This document shows positions 35,054 to 44,486 of a stretch of 64,000 bases of DNA, one piece after another (the stretch's first letter is position 1; each line of letters opens with the position of its first letter). Location of the stretch: the NCBI RefSeq assembly GCF_026229185.1, contig NZ_JAGGJA010000001.1, positions 248,001 through 312,000 of the forward strand, read 5' to 3'. The stretch is from Fodinibius salsisoli. Lineage in GTDB: Bacteria > Bacteroidota > Rhodothermia > Balneolales > Balneolaceae. Under the pieces are notes generated by a model, which saw only the letters and a program-made list of their open reading frames with translations, did not search any database and had not been told where the DNA came from. Made by a program: the position numbers and the translations under genes.

Positions 35054-35833
35054 GTGAAAAACATTAAGCGACTATTCTTTTGGATCATACTGTGTGTCCT
35101 CATATTACCCACCCACGGCTTGGGCCAACAAAGTCCACAAGCAACCTTCGACCAAGCCAATGAACTGCTCAACTCCGGAGAGTATGAACGGGCTATCACA
35201 CACTATCAGCAACTTGAAAAGCAAAAACAATGGTCCGGGGCCCTTTTCCTTAATTTGGGTATCAGTTACCAACGACTCGATTCGCTTGGCAAAGCAAAAT
35301 ATTATTACCTGAAAGCATCTGACTTTGAAGAAACCGCCTCCAAAGCTCAACAGGCTCTTTCGTACGTCAACAGTCAGTTCAGCCATCAATCTGCCGTATT
35401 GCCCAAACTGCCCTGGGATGTGGCAACCACCTGGCTGCAAAAAAATATTGGCGCTTCAACCCTGTTAGCGGCGGCAATCATTGTGCTGAATATCGGCATT
35501 TTACTATTTATAGCCCGCTGGTTTATCCCATGGATTCCATCTTATTTTCGGATGGGAAGCTTCGTCGTCATTGGGATTTCATTACTGATTATGGCTACCG
35601 CTTTTTACACCCAATATATAAGTGATCGTTATCGGGAAGCCGTTATGGTTACCGAAGAAGCCTCCATTGTAGAAAATCCACAGGCAGAGACTTCGCTTGT
35701 GAGTCAGGCATTTGAAGGCTATACCTTTACCGTGGATCACAGGCGCAGCGGTCGGCACCCGAACTGGAGTTACGTACGGATGAGTAACGGGCTGTACGGA
35801 TGGATTCCAACAGAAAATATCCTCATACTCTAA
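35054..35833 (+). CDS. batE: BatE-like TPR and SH3-domain protein
   Basis: The GTG at 35054, two bases after the batD stop, gives a 259-residue protein with a signal peptide (about 1-25, ending HGLGQ). TPR helices come next (FDQANELLNSGEYERAITHYQQL, FLNLGISYQRLDSLGKAKYYYLKA), then two membrane helices near 140-162 and 170-190 (STLLAAAIIVLNIGILLFIARWF; FVVIGISLLIMATAFY). It ends in an SH3-like domain (about 195-259, ending GWIPTENILIL). The order TPR, membrane helices, SH3 is the BatE layout. It completes a batC-batD-batE operon; the VWA-domain genes batA and batB, normally upstream, are not here. Confidence 0.85.
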   Translation: MKNIKRLFFWIILCVLILPTHGLGQQSPQATFDQANELLNSGEYERAITHYQQLEKQKQWSGALFLNLGISYQRLDSLGKAKYYYLKASDFEETASKAQQALSYVNSQFSHQSAVLPKLPWDVATTWLQKNIGASTLLAAAIIVLNIGILLFIARWFIPWIPSYFRMGSFVVIGISLLIMATAFYTQYISDRYREAVMVTEEASIVENPQAETSLVSQAFEGYTFTVDHRRSGRHPNWSYVRMSNGLYGWIPTENILIL

Positions 35834-35839
35834 CTTTTG

Positions 35840-35880
35840 CGTATTCCGTAGTGCGTATTGATATCCTCAAACGGAATACG
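35840..35880. repeat. Inverted repeat between batE and the M20 peptidase gene
   Basis: CGTATTCCGT (35840-35849) and ACGGAATACG (35871-35880) are perfect 10-bp complements with a 21-base loop. A direct GCGTATT repeat lies within. No T-tract follows, so it may be a mobile palindrome or an mRNA stability element rather than a terminator. Confidence 0.5.
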
Positions 35881-35911
35881 AAATAAGCAACATCAATCTA
35901 ATATTACCATT

Positions 35912-37282
35912 ATGTCTACTGTATCCAATTATATTGATGCCAACAAGGAGCAGTTCAAAGAAGAACTATTCGAACTGCTTCGCATCCCCAGCATCAGCAC
36001 CAGTTCCGAGCATAAAGGAGATATCAAAGAAGCGGCCCAGTTCTGGATTAACAAACTGAAGGAACTGGATCTGGACCGGGTTGAACTTTTTGAAACCGAA
36101 GGTAACCCCATTGTATATGGAGAGCTTGTCACTGACGAAAGCAAGCCCACCGTTTTGGTCTATGGGCACTACGATGTACAGCCGCCAGACCCGCTGGATC
36201 TCTGGGAGACTGAACCCTTTGAACCTACCGTACGCGACGGCGATATTTACGCCCGGGGAGCCAGTGATGATAAAGGACAATCGTACACGCACCTAAAGGC
36301 GGTGGAATCGTACCTGAAATCCGGTGAAGATTTTCCCGTCAATATAAAGTTTATCCTGGAGGGGGAAGAAGAGATCGGCTCCCCCAATCTGGTGCCTTTT
36401 ATTAACGAGCATAAAGAGCTACTCGACTGCGATATGGTGCTTATCTCTGATACGGCCATGTTTGCTGAAGATACGCCCTCTATCACTTACGGTCTTCGCG
36501 GACTCGCATATATGGAAGTAGAAGTGGTTGGCCCTAACCGGGATCTCCATTCAGGAGTCTATGGGGGTGCCGTTGAAAATCCCGCTAATGCCCTTGCCGA
36601 AATTATTGCCAAGCTAAAAGATGAAGACGGTGTGATTCAGATCCCCGGGTTTTATGAGGATGTCAAACCCTTAAGTAAAGAAGACCGGGAAGCATATGAA
36701 AAGCTGCCGTTTGATGAAGAAAAGTATAAAAAAGATTTAGGGCTCCAAACGGTGAGCGGAGAAAAAGGATACAGTACGCTGGAACGTGCTTCGGCCCGTC
36801 CGACTCTGGACGTCAACGGCCTGTGGAGCGGCTACCAGGGAGAAGGTGCCAAAACCGTGCTCCCATCCAAAGCAAATGCCAAAATAAGCATGCGGCTGGT
36901 GCCCGACCAAGATCCCAAAACCATTGCTAGGCAGTTTAAGGAATATGTGGAATCCCTGGCCCCGGAGTCTGTGTCGGTGACAGTGACTGAACATCACGGC
37001 GGGCATCCGGCCATCACGGACCTCTCATTCTATGGTCTGCAAGCAGCAGCCCAGGCCTTTGAGAATGTCTATGATAAAGAGCCCTTTTTTGCACGCGAAG
37101 GCGGTTCTATTCCTATTGTCGCAGACTTCCAAAAAATCCTGGGAGCTCAGTCGATCCTGATGGGTTTTGGCCTGAACAGCGATGCCATTCATTCTCCCAA
37201 TGAGAAGTTTGCCCTAAAGGACTTTTACCGCGGTATCCATACCTCGGCTAAATTCTTTGAGCTTCTGCCTGATTACAGCTAA
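35912..37282 (+). CDS. M20-family metallopeptidase (dipeptidase)
   Basis: From ATG 35912 the product is 456 residues. The M20 dizinc site is visible as VYGHYDVQPP (first His and Asp), IYARGASDDKGQ (bridging Asp) and LEGEEEIGSPNL (Glu base and ligand). The dimerisation domain holds VVGPNRDLHSGVYGGAVENPA, and AREGGSIPIV and HSPNEKF lie near the end. The motif set matches the cytosolic nonspecific/Xaa dipeptidase branch of M20. No signal peptide is present. It hydrolyses short peptides in the cytoplasm; the exact substrate is not defined. An in-frame ATG at 35858 is separated from the fold by unrelated residues and is less likely. Confidence 0.93.
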   Translation: MSTVSNYIDANKEQFKEELFELLRIPSISTSSEHKGDIKEAAQFWINKLKELDLDRVELFETEGNPIVYGELVTDESKPTVLVYGHYDVQPPDPLDLWETEPFEPTVRDGDIYARGASDDKGQSYTHLKAVESYLKSGEDFPVNIKFILEGEEEIGSPNLVPFINEHKELLDCDMVLISDTAMFAEDTPSITYGLRGLAYMEVEVVGPNRDLHSGVYGGAVENPANALAEIIAKLKDEDGVIQIPGFYEDVKPLSKEDREAYEKLPFDEEKYKKDLGLQTVSGEKGYSTLERASARPTLDVNGLWSGYQGEGAKTVLPSKANAKISMRLVPDQDPKTIARQFKEYVESLAPESVSVTVTEHHGGHPAITDLSFYGLQAAAQAFENVYDKEPFFAREGGSIPIVADFQKILGAQSILMGFGLNSDAIHSPNEKFALKDFYRGIHTSAKFFELLPDYS

Positions 37283-37321
37283 GTCCGTCCAATTCAACAA
37301 ACAACCAAGCGAAAAGCCATT

Positions 37322-38302
37322 ATGAAAAATATTTGCCTTCTTCTGATAATACTCCTGAGTTCAGGATCTTTATTTGCCCAGCAACAAGACCCTGAACGAG
37401 CCGGAAACCCGGTATTTGAGGGATGGTATGCCGATCCAGAAGGGATAGTATTTGGCGATGAGTACTGGATCTTTCCCACTTTTTCGGCACCTTACGCCGA
37501 ACAGGTACATATGGATGCCTTCTCCTCCCCAAACCTTGTTGACTGGACTAAGCACGATCAGATTATTGATACAGCAGCTGTAGCCTGGGCCGACAGTGCC
37601 ATGTGGGCGCCATCCATCATCCAGAATAATGACAAATATTTTCTCTTTTTTGCCGCAAATGATATCCAAAATAATGAGCAATACGGTGGAATTGGTATCG
37701 GTGTTTCTGACAAACCGGGCGGTCCCTACAAAGATTATTTAGGCAAACCGTTGCTGGATAAATTCCATAATGGAGCGCAGCCTATCGACCAGTTTGTCTT
37801 CCAGGATAAAGATGGCCAGTTTTACATGATTTATGGTGGCTGGGGCCATTGCAACATCGTTAAACTCAAGGATGATTTTACCGGCTTTGAACCTTATGAG
37901 GATGGTACCATTTTCAAAGAGATTACCCCCGAAGGTTATGTGGAAGGTTCCTTTATGTTTACCAGAGATGGCCAATACTATTTTATGTGGTCGGAAGGGG
38001 GCTGGGGCGGCCCCAATTACCAGGTGGCCTATGCCATCGCAGATTCTCCATTCGGACCTTTCGAACGGATTGGCGTGGTCTTAAAACAGGATCCTTCAGT
38101 AGCCACCGGTGCCGGACATCATTCGCTGATTAAAGTCCCGGAGGAAGACGAGTGGTACATCGTGTATCACCGGCGACCGCTGGGCGAAACTGATCCCAAT
38201 CACCGGGTGACTTCCATTGACAAGCTGGAGTTTGATGAAAATGGATACATCAAGCCGGTGACCATCACCTTCGAGGGCGTTGAGAAGCGAAGCTTGAAAT
38301 AA
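37322..38302 (+). CDS. Secreted glycoside hydrolase, GH43-like
   Basis: The 326-residue protein has a signal peptide (about 1-19, ending SLFAQ). A five-bladed propeller-type catalytic domain has GH43 signatures: NPVFEGWYADPEGIVFGDEYWIFPT (catalytic-base Asp in ADP), MWAPSIIQNNDKYFLFF, the putative pKa-modulating Asp in QPIDQFVF, and the catalytic acid in YVEGSFMFTRDGQYYFMWS. A late GAGHHSLIKVPEEDEWYIVYHRR is also typical. Enzymes of this family remove arabinose or xylose residues from plant polysaccharides. It probably acts in the periplasm. It sits between the peptidase and the convergent alkaline phosphatase, and close to a SusC-SusD pair, so a carbohydrate-use role is possible. Confidence 0.88.
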   Translation: MKNICLLLIILLSSGSLFAQQQDPERAGNPVFEGWYADPEGIVFGDEYWIFPTFSAPYAEQVHMDAFSSPNLVDWTKHDQIIDTAAVAWADSAMWAPSIIQNNDKYFLFFAANDIQNNEQYGGIGIGVSDKPGGPYKDYLGKPLLDKFHNGAQPIDQFVFQDKDGQFYMIYGGWGHCNIVKLKDDFTGFEPYEDGTIFKEITPEGYVEGSFMFTRDGQYYFMWSEGGWGGPNYQVAYAIADSPFGPFERIGVVLKQDPSVATGAGHHSLIKVPEEDEWYIVYHRRPLGETDPNHRVTSIDKLEFDENGYIKPVTITFEGVEKRSLK

Positions 38303-38377
38303 ACAGATGCGGTCGACTTAGCGAGTGGGCTGCACTTTCACAAAAACGAGGCCTCAAACTCCCAACGGATATCAGCT

Positions 38378-39481
38378 TCAATCAGGAAGCTTGCAGACCT
38401 CCATTAGTTTATGGTAAATCTGGTTATTTGCATAAACCCCTGAAAATAGCTCCTCTTTGTAGCCTTTGGCAAAGACTGGTACCATCGACGCCGTATGTTG
38501 ATCCGTATTAAATTGGATCCCAAGGGTATCGGGGACTTCAATACGATTTCCCACCTCATCTTCTTCGTAATATTTACCGATGGCCACGCCTCCGGTCTCA
38601 TGATCCGCGGTCACCACCAGCAATGTGTTATCATCTGTTTTCGTTTTATCCATGACTGTTCCGATTGTGTGATCAAAATCCACAGACTCCTGAATCATCA
38701 TTTCAGCATCTTCGGCATGTCCTCCCCAGTCGATGTACGAGCCTTCAACCATCAGAAAATAGGGCTTGTCGCTTTTCTTAAAATATTCGATGGCTGAAGA
38801 AGCAGCTCTTTGCAGGAAATCCACCCTGCCCTGCACTTTTGATGGGAGGGAGCCCTCAGCTATCAAAGATCCGTATTTCTTACTGCCATCCAGTTTTGAA
38901 GGAAGAGCCAGGGAATCCATCTCATACCCCTTTTCCCCCAGCTCATGGAACAGGTTTCGATTATCTTTACGCTCAAGAAAATACTTCCAACCCCCGCCTG
39001 CGAAGAAATCAAGATCCGCATCTACAAGTTGCGAAGCGATCTCTTCATGCATATCTCGGTCGGTCACATGGGCATAAAAGCTGGCAGGTGTAGCGTGAGT
39101 AATAGAGGTAAGGCTGATCAGTCCGGTTTGATAACCCTGGTCATGAAGCTCTTCCAGAATCGTTTTCAGATGTGTGCTATCCGACGCTACACCTATTGCT
39201 CTTTTATATGTTTTTTCGCCGGTGGACATAGCCGTAGCTCCGGAAGCTGAATCGGTTACCTTATGACTGGTACTGGATGTTTCCATCAGTCCAACGGTCT
39301 TAAAGTTGTAGTAGTTTGACTTTTGGGGATTCCAATAGTTGGCAGCTGTAACCTGTGCTACCCCCATTCCATCCCCAACCATGAGTATAATATTGGGTTT
39401 CTCGTTTGTGGATTTTTCGTGCTCACAGCCAACTGCGAGAAGCAAAAATGTGGATAAGAATATTAGTACAAACTTAGGCAT
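38378..39481 (-). CDS. Alkaline phosphatase, probable lipoprotein
   Basis: The 367-residue protein has a signal ending in a lipid-type Cys19 (LLLAVGCEHE). It then has the alkaline-phosphatase fold: metal-binding NIILMVGDGMGVAQV, nucleophile Ser78 in VTDSASGATAMSTGEKTY, and the metal-binding VVTADHETGGVAIG and FNTDQHTASMVPVFAKG. It cleaves phosphate monoesters outside the cytoplasm and is probably anchored to the outer membrane. It lies downstream of the SusD gene on the same strand, but a strong terminator intervenes. The length is shorter than E. coli PhoA (about 450 residues) and resembles Bacteroidota homologues. Confidence 0.93.
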   Translation of the reverse strand: MPKFVLIFLSTFLLLAVGCEHEKSTNEKPNIILMVGDGMGVAQVTAANYWNPQKSNYYNFKTVGLMETSSTSHKVTDSASGATAMSTGEKTYKRAIGVASDSTHLKTILEELHDQGYQTGLISLTSITHATPASFYAHVTDRDMHEEIASQLVDADLDFFAGGGWKYFLERKDNRNLFHELGEKGYEMDSLALPSKLDGSKKYGSLIAEGSLPSKVQGRVDFLQRAASSAIEYFKKSDKPYFLMVEGSYIDWGGHAEDAEMMIQESVDFDHTIGTVMDKTKTDDNTLLVVTADHETGGVAIGKYYEEDEVGNRIEVPDTLGIQFNTDQHTASMVPVFAKGYKEELFSGVYANNQIYHKLMEVCKLPD

Positions 39482-39522
39482 ATAAAAGTAACGTTCTTTT
39501 AAATATTTAAATTTTTAGATCG

Positions 39523-39567
39523 AAAAAAAAGGCTGCCCCTAAAGGTTTAAGCCTTTGAAACAGCCTC
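39523..39567 (-). terminator. Intrinsic terminator after susD
   Basis: On the reverse strand, AGGCTG and CAGCCT enclose an inner AAAGG/CCTTT hairpin, followed by eight T. It sits about 25 bases beyond the SusD stop and separates the SusC-SusD unit from the alkaline-phosphatase gene. Confidence 0.85.
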
Positions 39568-39590
39568 TGAACAGGGTTTAGAAACCTTAA

Positions 39591-41339
39591 TTAATAGCCG
39601 GTATTTTGTTCAAGGTAGCCTTCTTCAAGAGATGCCCCATCGATAGCACTTTGTGGAATGGGGAACAACCTTTTCTCGACGTCACTGGCTGTTTTTTCGG
39701 TCCAGGAATCCTCATATTTGCCAAAACGGATTTGATTGGTTCTTCTGAGTCCTTCCCAATAAAGTTCAAATCCTAACTCCCGGTATAAGATGTCAAGATC
39801 GATGGATGATAAAGCAGGTGGCGTTTGGTCAGGCCGGGCATTCCTCGCAGCTCTGAGCGCATTCACATCCTCCAAAGCGCCAGCGGCATCTCCATTTCTA
39901 AGTTTTGCTTCGGCCCGCATCAGGTACACTTCGCCTAGGCGGAGCAGGACAATATCCACACTACTGTAGTTGTTGCAATCATCAGAAGTGCGGCTGCATT
40001 GATATTTGGAGAAACGGTAGCCTGTGTTATGTAATCGTCCTTCGTTGGTAAAATCAACGTTCAATGTATGATCAACATATTCCGTTTCTCCCTCCCCTCT
40101 TGTTCTTGTATTTATGACTGGATAAATCCGAACCCTTCCATCGTCACAGGTAAGAATATTGCCATCGTCTCCTTTTCGAGGCCCCCAAATGATTCCCCGA
40201 AGAATACCTTTGTCCACCTCAAACTCAGTGGCTTCGATGCAAAAGTAGTGATCTTGGTCATTAGCAGGAGATACTCCGCTCAGGTCCTGCAAATCAGCGG
40301 GTACGGGGGTCTCAACCTTGTAGAACCGGGCATCTGCTTCTGCGGGATCTTCATTACCATACGCATCTTCCCAATTTTGGTAAAAATCCGGAGTCGCTGC
40401 CGGACCATCAGTCCCATCCGCTCCCGGAAATTCAGGCCTTGGGTACAAGTCCCCTGAAAGCGACCAATACGCCCAGCGGTTATGCTCGTTGTTCAAGACT
40501 CCTCGCTGATCAATGGCAAATATCAACTCAGGGTTACTGCTGTTTGTGTCATTGAAAAGATCAAAATATTCGGAAGAAAGAGCATAATTGCCAGAATTTA
40601 TAATGTTGTCCGTGTATTCGATCACCTTATCCATATCTTCGGTTGTAAAATCTGGTGTACCATAAGGATCCCGATACACCGCCGCATTCAGGTGTAGCCG
40701 TGCCAACAATCCCCAGACCGCTCCCTGCGTTAACCGGCCCGGACCTTTATCTGTGTTGATGACATCGACCACCGATTCCAGCTCGCTCTGTATATAGTCA
40801 ATGGCCTCTTGCCCCCTCAGGATACGTGAAGTCTCATCCGTTGACTCTTTTTCAAAGGCAAGTCCCCAACTGTCCAACATTAACATGTTTAAATAAGCCC
40901 GCAAGGCAATCATTTCATGTAATGCGCCTGTGGCTTCCGTATCTCCAGCCTCTGAAAGTGGTCTTAATACTTCAATGGCTGCCACCGTTCTTGAAATATT
41001 TTTCGTGACCTCATTCCATGAGCTTGTTATCAGGTCATTGCTGGGCGTCATTAAATGCTGGTGGACCGCAATGAACTTACCCCCATCATACCAGTCGGTT
41101 CCTCCCCGATAAGGAAGAATAGCTTCATCTGAAGCGAGCTGCTGAAGCCCAAAATAGTTAGTATGTCTCCATGTCCAGGCAAGCTGTCCGTAAGCAGGAG
41201 CAATAGCTCCACTCACGGTTTCAGCTTCTCCCGCTCCGGTCAGTGATTCGTCAATGACCTGTTCATCCAGGACGTCACATCCCGAGATAGTTACGATAAG
41301 CACACCTATGATCAATGTGATTAAAGATCGATTTTTCAT
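39591..41339 (-). CDS. SusD/RagB-family nutrient-binding lipoprotein
   Basis: The 582-residue protein has lipid Cys21 (VTISGCDVLDE) and the SusD/RagB helical fold built on TPR-like pairs. Visible landmarks are LRAYLNMLMLDSWGLAF, GLLARLHLNAAVYRDPYG and the C-terminal LLRLGEVYLMRAEAKLRNGDAAGALEDVNALRAARNA block. A final IDGASLEEGYLEQNTGY ends the family domain. SusD proteins form the extracellular lid over SusC transporters and bind the ligand. The gene begins 99 bases after susC and is closed by the terminator at 39523-39567. Ligand type cannot be read from sequence. Confidence 0.93.
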   Translation of the reverse strand: MKNRSLITLIIGVLIVTISGCDVLDEQVIDESLTGAGEAETVSGAIAPAYGQLAWTWRHTNYFGLQQLASDEAILPYRGGTDWYDGGKFIAVHQHLMTPSNDLITSSWNEVTKNISRTVAAIEVLRPLSEAGDTEATGALHEMIALRAYLNMLMLDSWGLAFEKESTDETSRILRGQEAIDYIQSELESVVDVINTDKGPGRLTQGAVWGLLARLHLNAAVYRDPYGTPDFTTEDMDKVIEYTDNIINSGNYALSSEYFDLFNDTNSSNPELIFAIDQRGVLNNEHNRWAYWSLSGDLYPRPEFPGADGTDGPAATPDFYQNWEDAYGNEDPAEADARFYKVETPVPADLQDLSGVSPANDQDHYFCIEATEFEVDKGILRGIIWGPRKGDDGNILTCDDGRVRIYPVINTRTRGEGETEYVDHTLNVDFTNEGRLHNTGYRFSKYQCSRTSDDCNNYSSVDIVLLRLGEVYLMRAEAKLRNGDAAGALEDVNALRAARNARPDQTPPALSSIDLDILYRELGFELYWEGLRRTNQIRFGKYEDSWTEKTASDVEKRLFPIPQSAIDGASLEEGYLEQNTGY

Positions 41340-41438
41340 TTTGAATATGGTTTAATGTTTAGAAAAAATATTTTTTTGTCTTGATGTCGGGTTATTTCAT
41401 TGGGAGTCAAAACCCCCTGCGAACAACCTCTCGGCATT

Positions 41439-44400
41439 TTAGAATGAAAGATTTACCCCTAATTGAAAGGTTCTGGCCGAAGGATAGGTGAAATGGTCGA
41501 TACCAAAGGTCTGTATACCACTCATTGTTGTACCGGTATTTACCTCAGGATCGTAGCCTGAATAATTGGTGAGCACGAACAGATTTTGCCCCGTTAACGT
41601 CAGCTGTAAGTTCCTGATCACGCCTTCAAGACCAATCAGTTCCGGTCTCATCTGGTAAGATAAAGTGGCATTATTCAGCCTTATATAATCTCCATCCTCA
41701 AGGTATCGAGTGGATACCGTGTTTGAGTTGGTGGCGGCTTCATCAGGATATTCGGTGGCAAAGTCTGTGGTATTAAAGCTTGATGCCAGATTCCCCTTGT
41801 TGAAGATGGACATTGCTGTGTGATTATAAATCTTGTGTCCCGAAGCCCCGTTAAAGTTCAGGCCCAGCCCCAGGTTTTTATAATTCATGTTGAATTGAAC
41901 TCCGTAAATCAGGTTTGGAAGCGCGCTACCTACAACAGTGCGGTCATCTTCCAGCACCTCTCCATCGTTGTTGGTATCCACAAACTGGTTCAGTCCATCT
42001 TCGCCAATTCCATCAAACTCCAGCATATAGAACGATCCGATAGGCTCTTCATTGATGTAACCATTGATCGTAGCCCCGGTTTGTCCCGCTCCCTGGGCTG
42101 CACCTGTGGTCAATACCGAATACGGTGAATTTACAACCTCATTATTTATAGTAGAAACATTACCGCCGATGCTGTACTGAAAATCCTTTGAAGCTGCACT
42201 CCTGTACTCAAGGGTCAGTTCAACACCTGAGTTACGAATCTCCATGTCGGAAATATTGGTCCAATAGGTTGACGTAGGCTGGACAGGATCAGCCGGGACT
42301 ACTTCCAACAAAATGTTGTCAGACACCTTGTTATAGTAGTCCAATGTACCTGACAGGCGGTTATTGAAGAGCTCAAAGTCAACACCTACATCGGTCTGAG
42401 TGGAAACCTCCCACTGGAGGTCTGGATTAGCCAGCCGTGTAAATATGGTCCCATAGGGATATCCATCCAGATTGCTGGCATCAGGACTTAAAGGATAGGT
42501 ATTATTACCGTCTCGGCTCTCGCTGTAGCTTAGCTTTGTAATCTTACTCGGGATTTCCTGGTTCCCAGTCTGTCCCCAGCTGGCCCGTAACTTGAGATTA
42601 TCAATAAAAGAACTGTTGAAGAAGTTTTCCTCGGTTATGTTCCATCCCAGGGCAAAAGACGGGAAGTAGCCATACTTGTTGTTTTCTCCAAACTTGGAAG
42701 AACCATCTGCCCGCATCGTAGCAGTAAGCATGTATTTACTATCATAGCTATAATCTATCCTCCCAAAGAACGACTGTAGTTTATTTTTCTCCGCAGAGGA
42801 GTTTATAGAGGTTGGCGTAATTTCAGTACTTGTTTGATCCTGGTACCGAGGCTCAATGCCGTTGTCACTGAAACCCTCCATCGATAACGCTCTTGACTCG
42901 TTGTAGAAGTGTTGGTAAGAATGTCCTGCGAGAAGAGTAGCAGAGTGAACATCCGTATCTATACTGTATGTAAGAGTATTTTCTACAAGAGTATTGGTAT
43001 TTTTAGTATTGAAAGTAGATAAAGTACCATTTTCATAACCTTCCAGCTGTGCATAGGGAGAGGTTTGTACATCTCTGTCGGTTACTGAGTAATCTATCCC
43101 GAGGTTAAGCTTATAGAGAAGCCCATCGAAGATTTCCAATGTAGGCGCAATATTTGCAAGGATGCGATTATTTGCGGCCTCATCTAAATATATATCGTAT
43201 CGCTGAACCGGGTTTAGCATTTCATCCAACTGGGTGGGAGAACCGTCGGTATAAACAGGTATCGTTGGATTGAGCTGCAGCATATCCACAACCATCGCTC
43301 CGTTGTTTGGCCTTAGGTTTTCAGTATGTACAGCATTGATGTGGTAGTCTACATCCAACCGGCCGTTTAGCGCAGACTGATTCATATTTAACCTTCCGGA
43401 ATAGCGTTCAAGGTTATTTTCTTTTAAAATACCTTCTTGTTCTTGTACACCAAGTGATGCGAAATAGTTAAACTTATCGGTAGCAGCACCACTCAAAGAG
43501 AAATTGATGTCATGCGACTGAGCCGTCTGCGTCAGCTCATCCTGCCAATCAGTGCTTCCTCCAAAATCATCCAATGTACCACCTACTTCAGAGACTCGGT
43601 TTCGAAATTCCTCGGCGCCAAATACATCAATTTTATTGGCCATGGTGGATAAGGAAGTAGAAGTGGAAAGGCTCATTCGAGTATTGCCTTCTTGGCCTTT
43701 CTTAGTCGTGATTACCACCACGCCATTAGAAGCTCTTGCACCATAAAGAGCGGTAGCTGACGCATCCTTTAGCACTTCCATACTTTGGATATCATTAGGA
43801 TTGATGAAATTTAGTGGATTGTTGGCAACTCCTATAGATGAATTGTCTAACACAAAACCATCGATTACATAAAGCGGTGTGGTACCCGATCGCAAACTAC
43901 CGACTCCCCGGATAATAACGTCTTGTGAAGCCCCCGGTTCACCACTGGCACTGGTAACATTTACACCGGCTGTCACACCTTGCAGCATCTCTCCGGGATT
44001 TGCAACGACCCCGGCATTAAAATCTTCGGCTTCTACTGAGGATATAGCCCCCGTTATATCTGATTTTCTCTGCTCTCCGTAAGCGACAACCACGAGCTCT
44101 TCGCCCGAAATGGCCTGTGGCTGTAAAACCACATCTATCTGGGTTCGTTCCTGTATGGGTACCTCCCGCGTTTGGTATCCGATAAAAGAAAACACCAGAG
44201 TGTCCGAAAGGGATGGAACATTCAGTTCATAACGTCCTTTTATACCACTGGAGGTACCTGTTGTAGTTCCTTTCAGAGATATATTCACTCCGGGCAGCGG
44301 ATTTCCTGTTTCAGCATCAACAACGGTTCCGGTGATGGTTCCGTCAACTGCCTGAACAGCATTCTCCATTGTAGATCCCGAAGCAGGGTTGGCCGACACA

Positions 44401-44486
44401 AACTGAAAAGCAACGGCCTGAATTATAAATACATATAGAAGTTGTTTGAATAATAGCATCAAAAATTTTCGTAACCTTAAATACAT
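41439..44486 (-). CDS. SusC/RagA-family TonB-linked outer-membrane transporter
   Basis: The 1015-residue protein has a signal peptide, a carboxypeptidase-regulatory-like domain (TGTVVDAETGNPLPGVNISLKGTTTGTSSG), and the SusC-specific plug signature with VVAYGEQRKSDITGAISSV, a repeated VIIRGVGSL and PLYVIDG motif, and SMEVLKDASATALYGARASNGVVVITTKKG. A long beta-barrel ending in VNLSF follows. It imports large ligands with its SusD partner. It is the first gene of the leftward pair. The next genes, after a terminator, are an alkaline phosphatase and, convergently, a GH43-like enzyme. Confidence 0.95.
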   Translation of the reverse strand: MYLRLRKFLMLLFKQLLYVFIIQAVAFQFVSANPASGSTMENAVQAVDGTITGTVVDAETGNPLPGVNISLKGTTTGTSSGIKGRYELNVPSLSDTLVFSFIGYQTREVPIQERTQIDVVLQPQAISGEELVVVAYGEQRKSDITGAISSVEAEDFNAGVVANPGEMLQGVTAGVNVTSASGEPGASQDVIIRGVGSLRSGTTPLYVIDGFVLDNSSIGVANNPLNFINPNDIQSMEVLKDASATALYGARASNGVVVITTKKGQEGNTRMSLSTSTSLSTMANKIDVFGAEEFRNRVSEVGGTLDDFGGSTDWQDELTQTAQSHDINFSLSGAATDKFNYFASLGVQEQEGILKENNLERYSGRLNMNQSALNGRLDVDYHINAVHTENLRPNNGAMVVDMLQLNPTIPVYTDGSPTQLDEMLNPVQRYDIYLDEAANNRILANIAPTLEIFDGLLYKLNLGIDYSVTDRDVQTSPYAQLEGYENGTLSTFNTKNTNTLVENTLTYSIDTDVHSATLLAGHSYQHFYNESRALSMEGFSDNGIEPRYQDQTSTEITPTSINSSAEKNKLQSFFGRIDYSYDSKYMLTATMRADGSSKFGENNKYGYFPSFALGWNITEENFFNSSFIDNLKLRASWGQTGNQEIPSKITKLSYSESRDGNNTYPLSPDASNLDGYPYGTIFTRLANPDLQWEVSTQTDVGVDFELFNNRLSGTLDYYNKVSDNILLEVVPADPVQPTSTYWTNISDMEIRNSGVELTLEYRSAASKDFQYSIGGNVSTINNEVVNSPYSVLTTGAAQGAGQTGATINGYINEEPIGSFYMLEFDGIGEDGLNQFVDTNNDGEVLEDDRTVVGSALPNLIYGVQFNMNYKNLGLGLNFNGASGHKIYNHTAMSIFNKGNLASSFNTTDFATEYPDEAATNSNTVSTRYLEDGDYIRLNNATLSYQMRPELIGLEGVIRNLQLTLTGQNLFVLTNYSGYDPEVNTGTTMSGIQTFGIDHFTYPSARTFQLGVNLSF

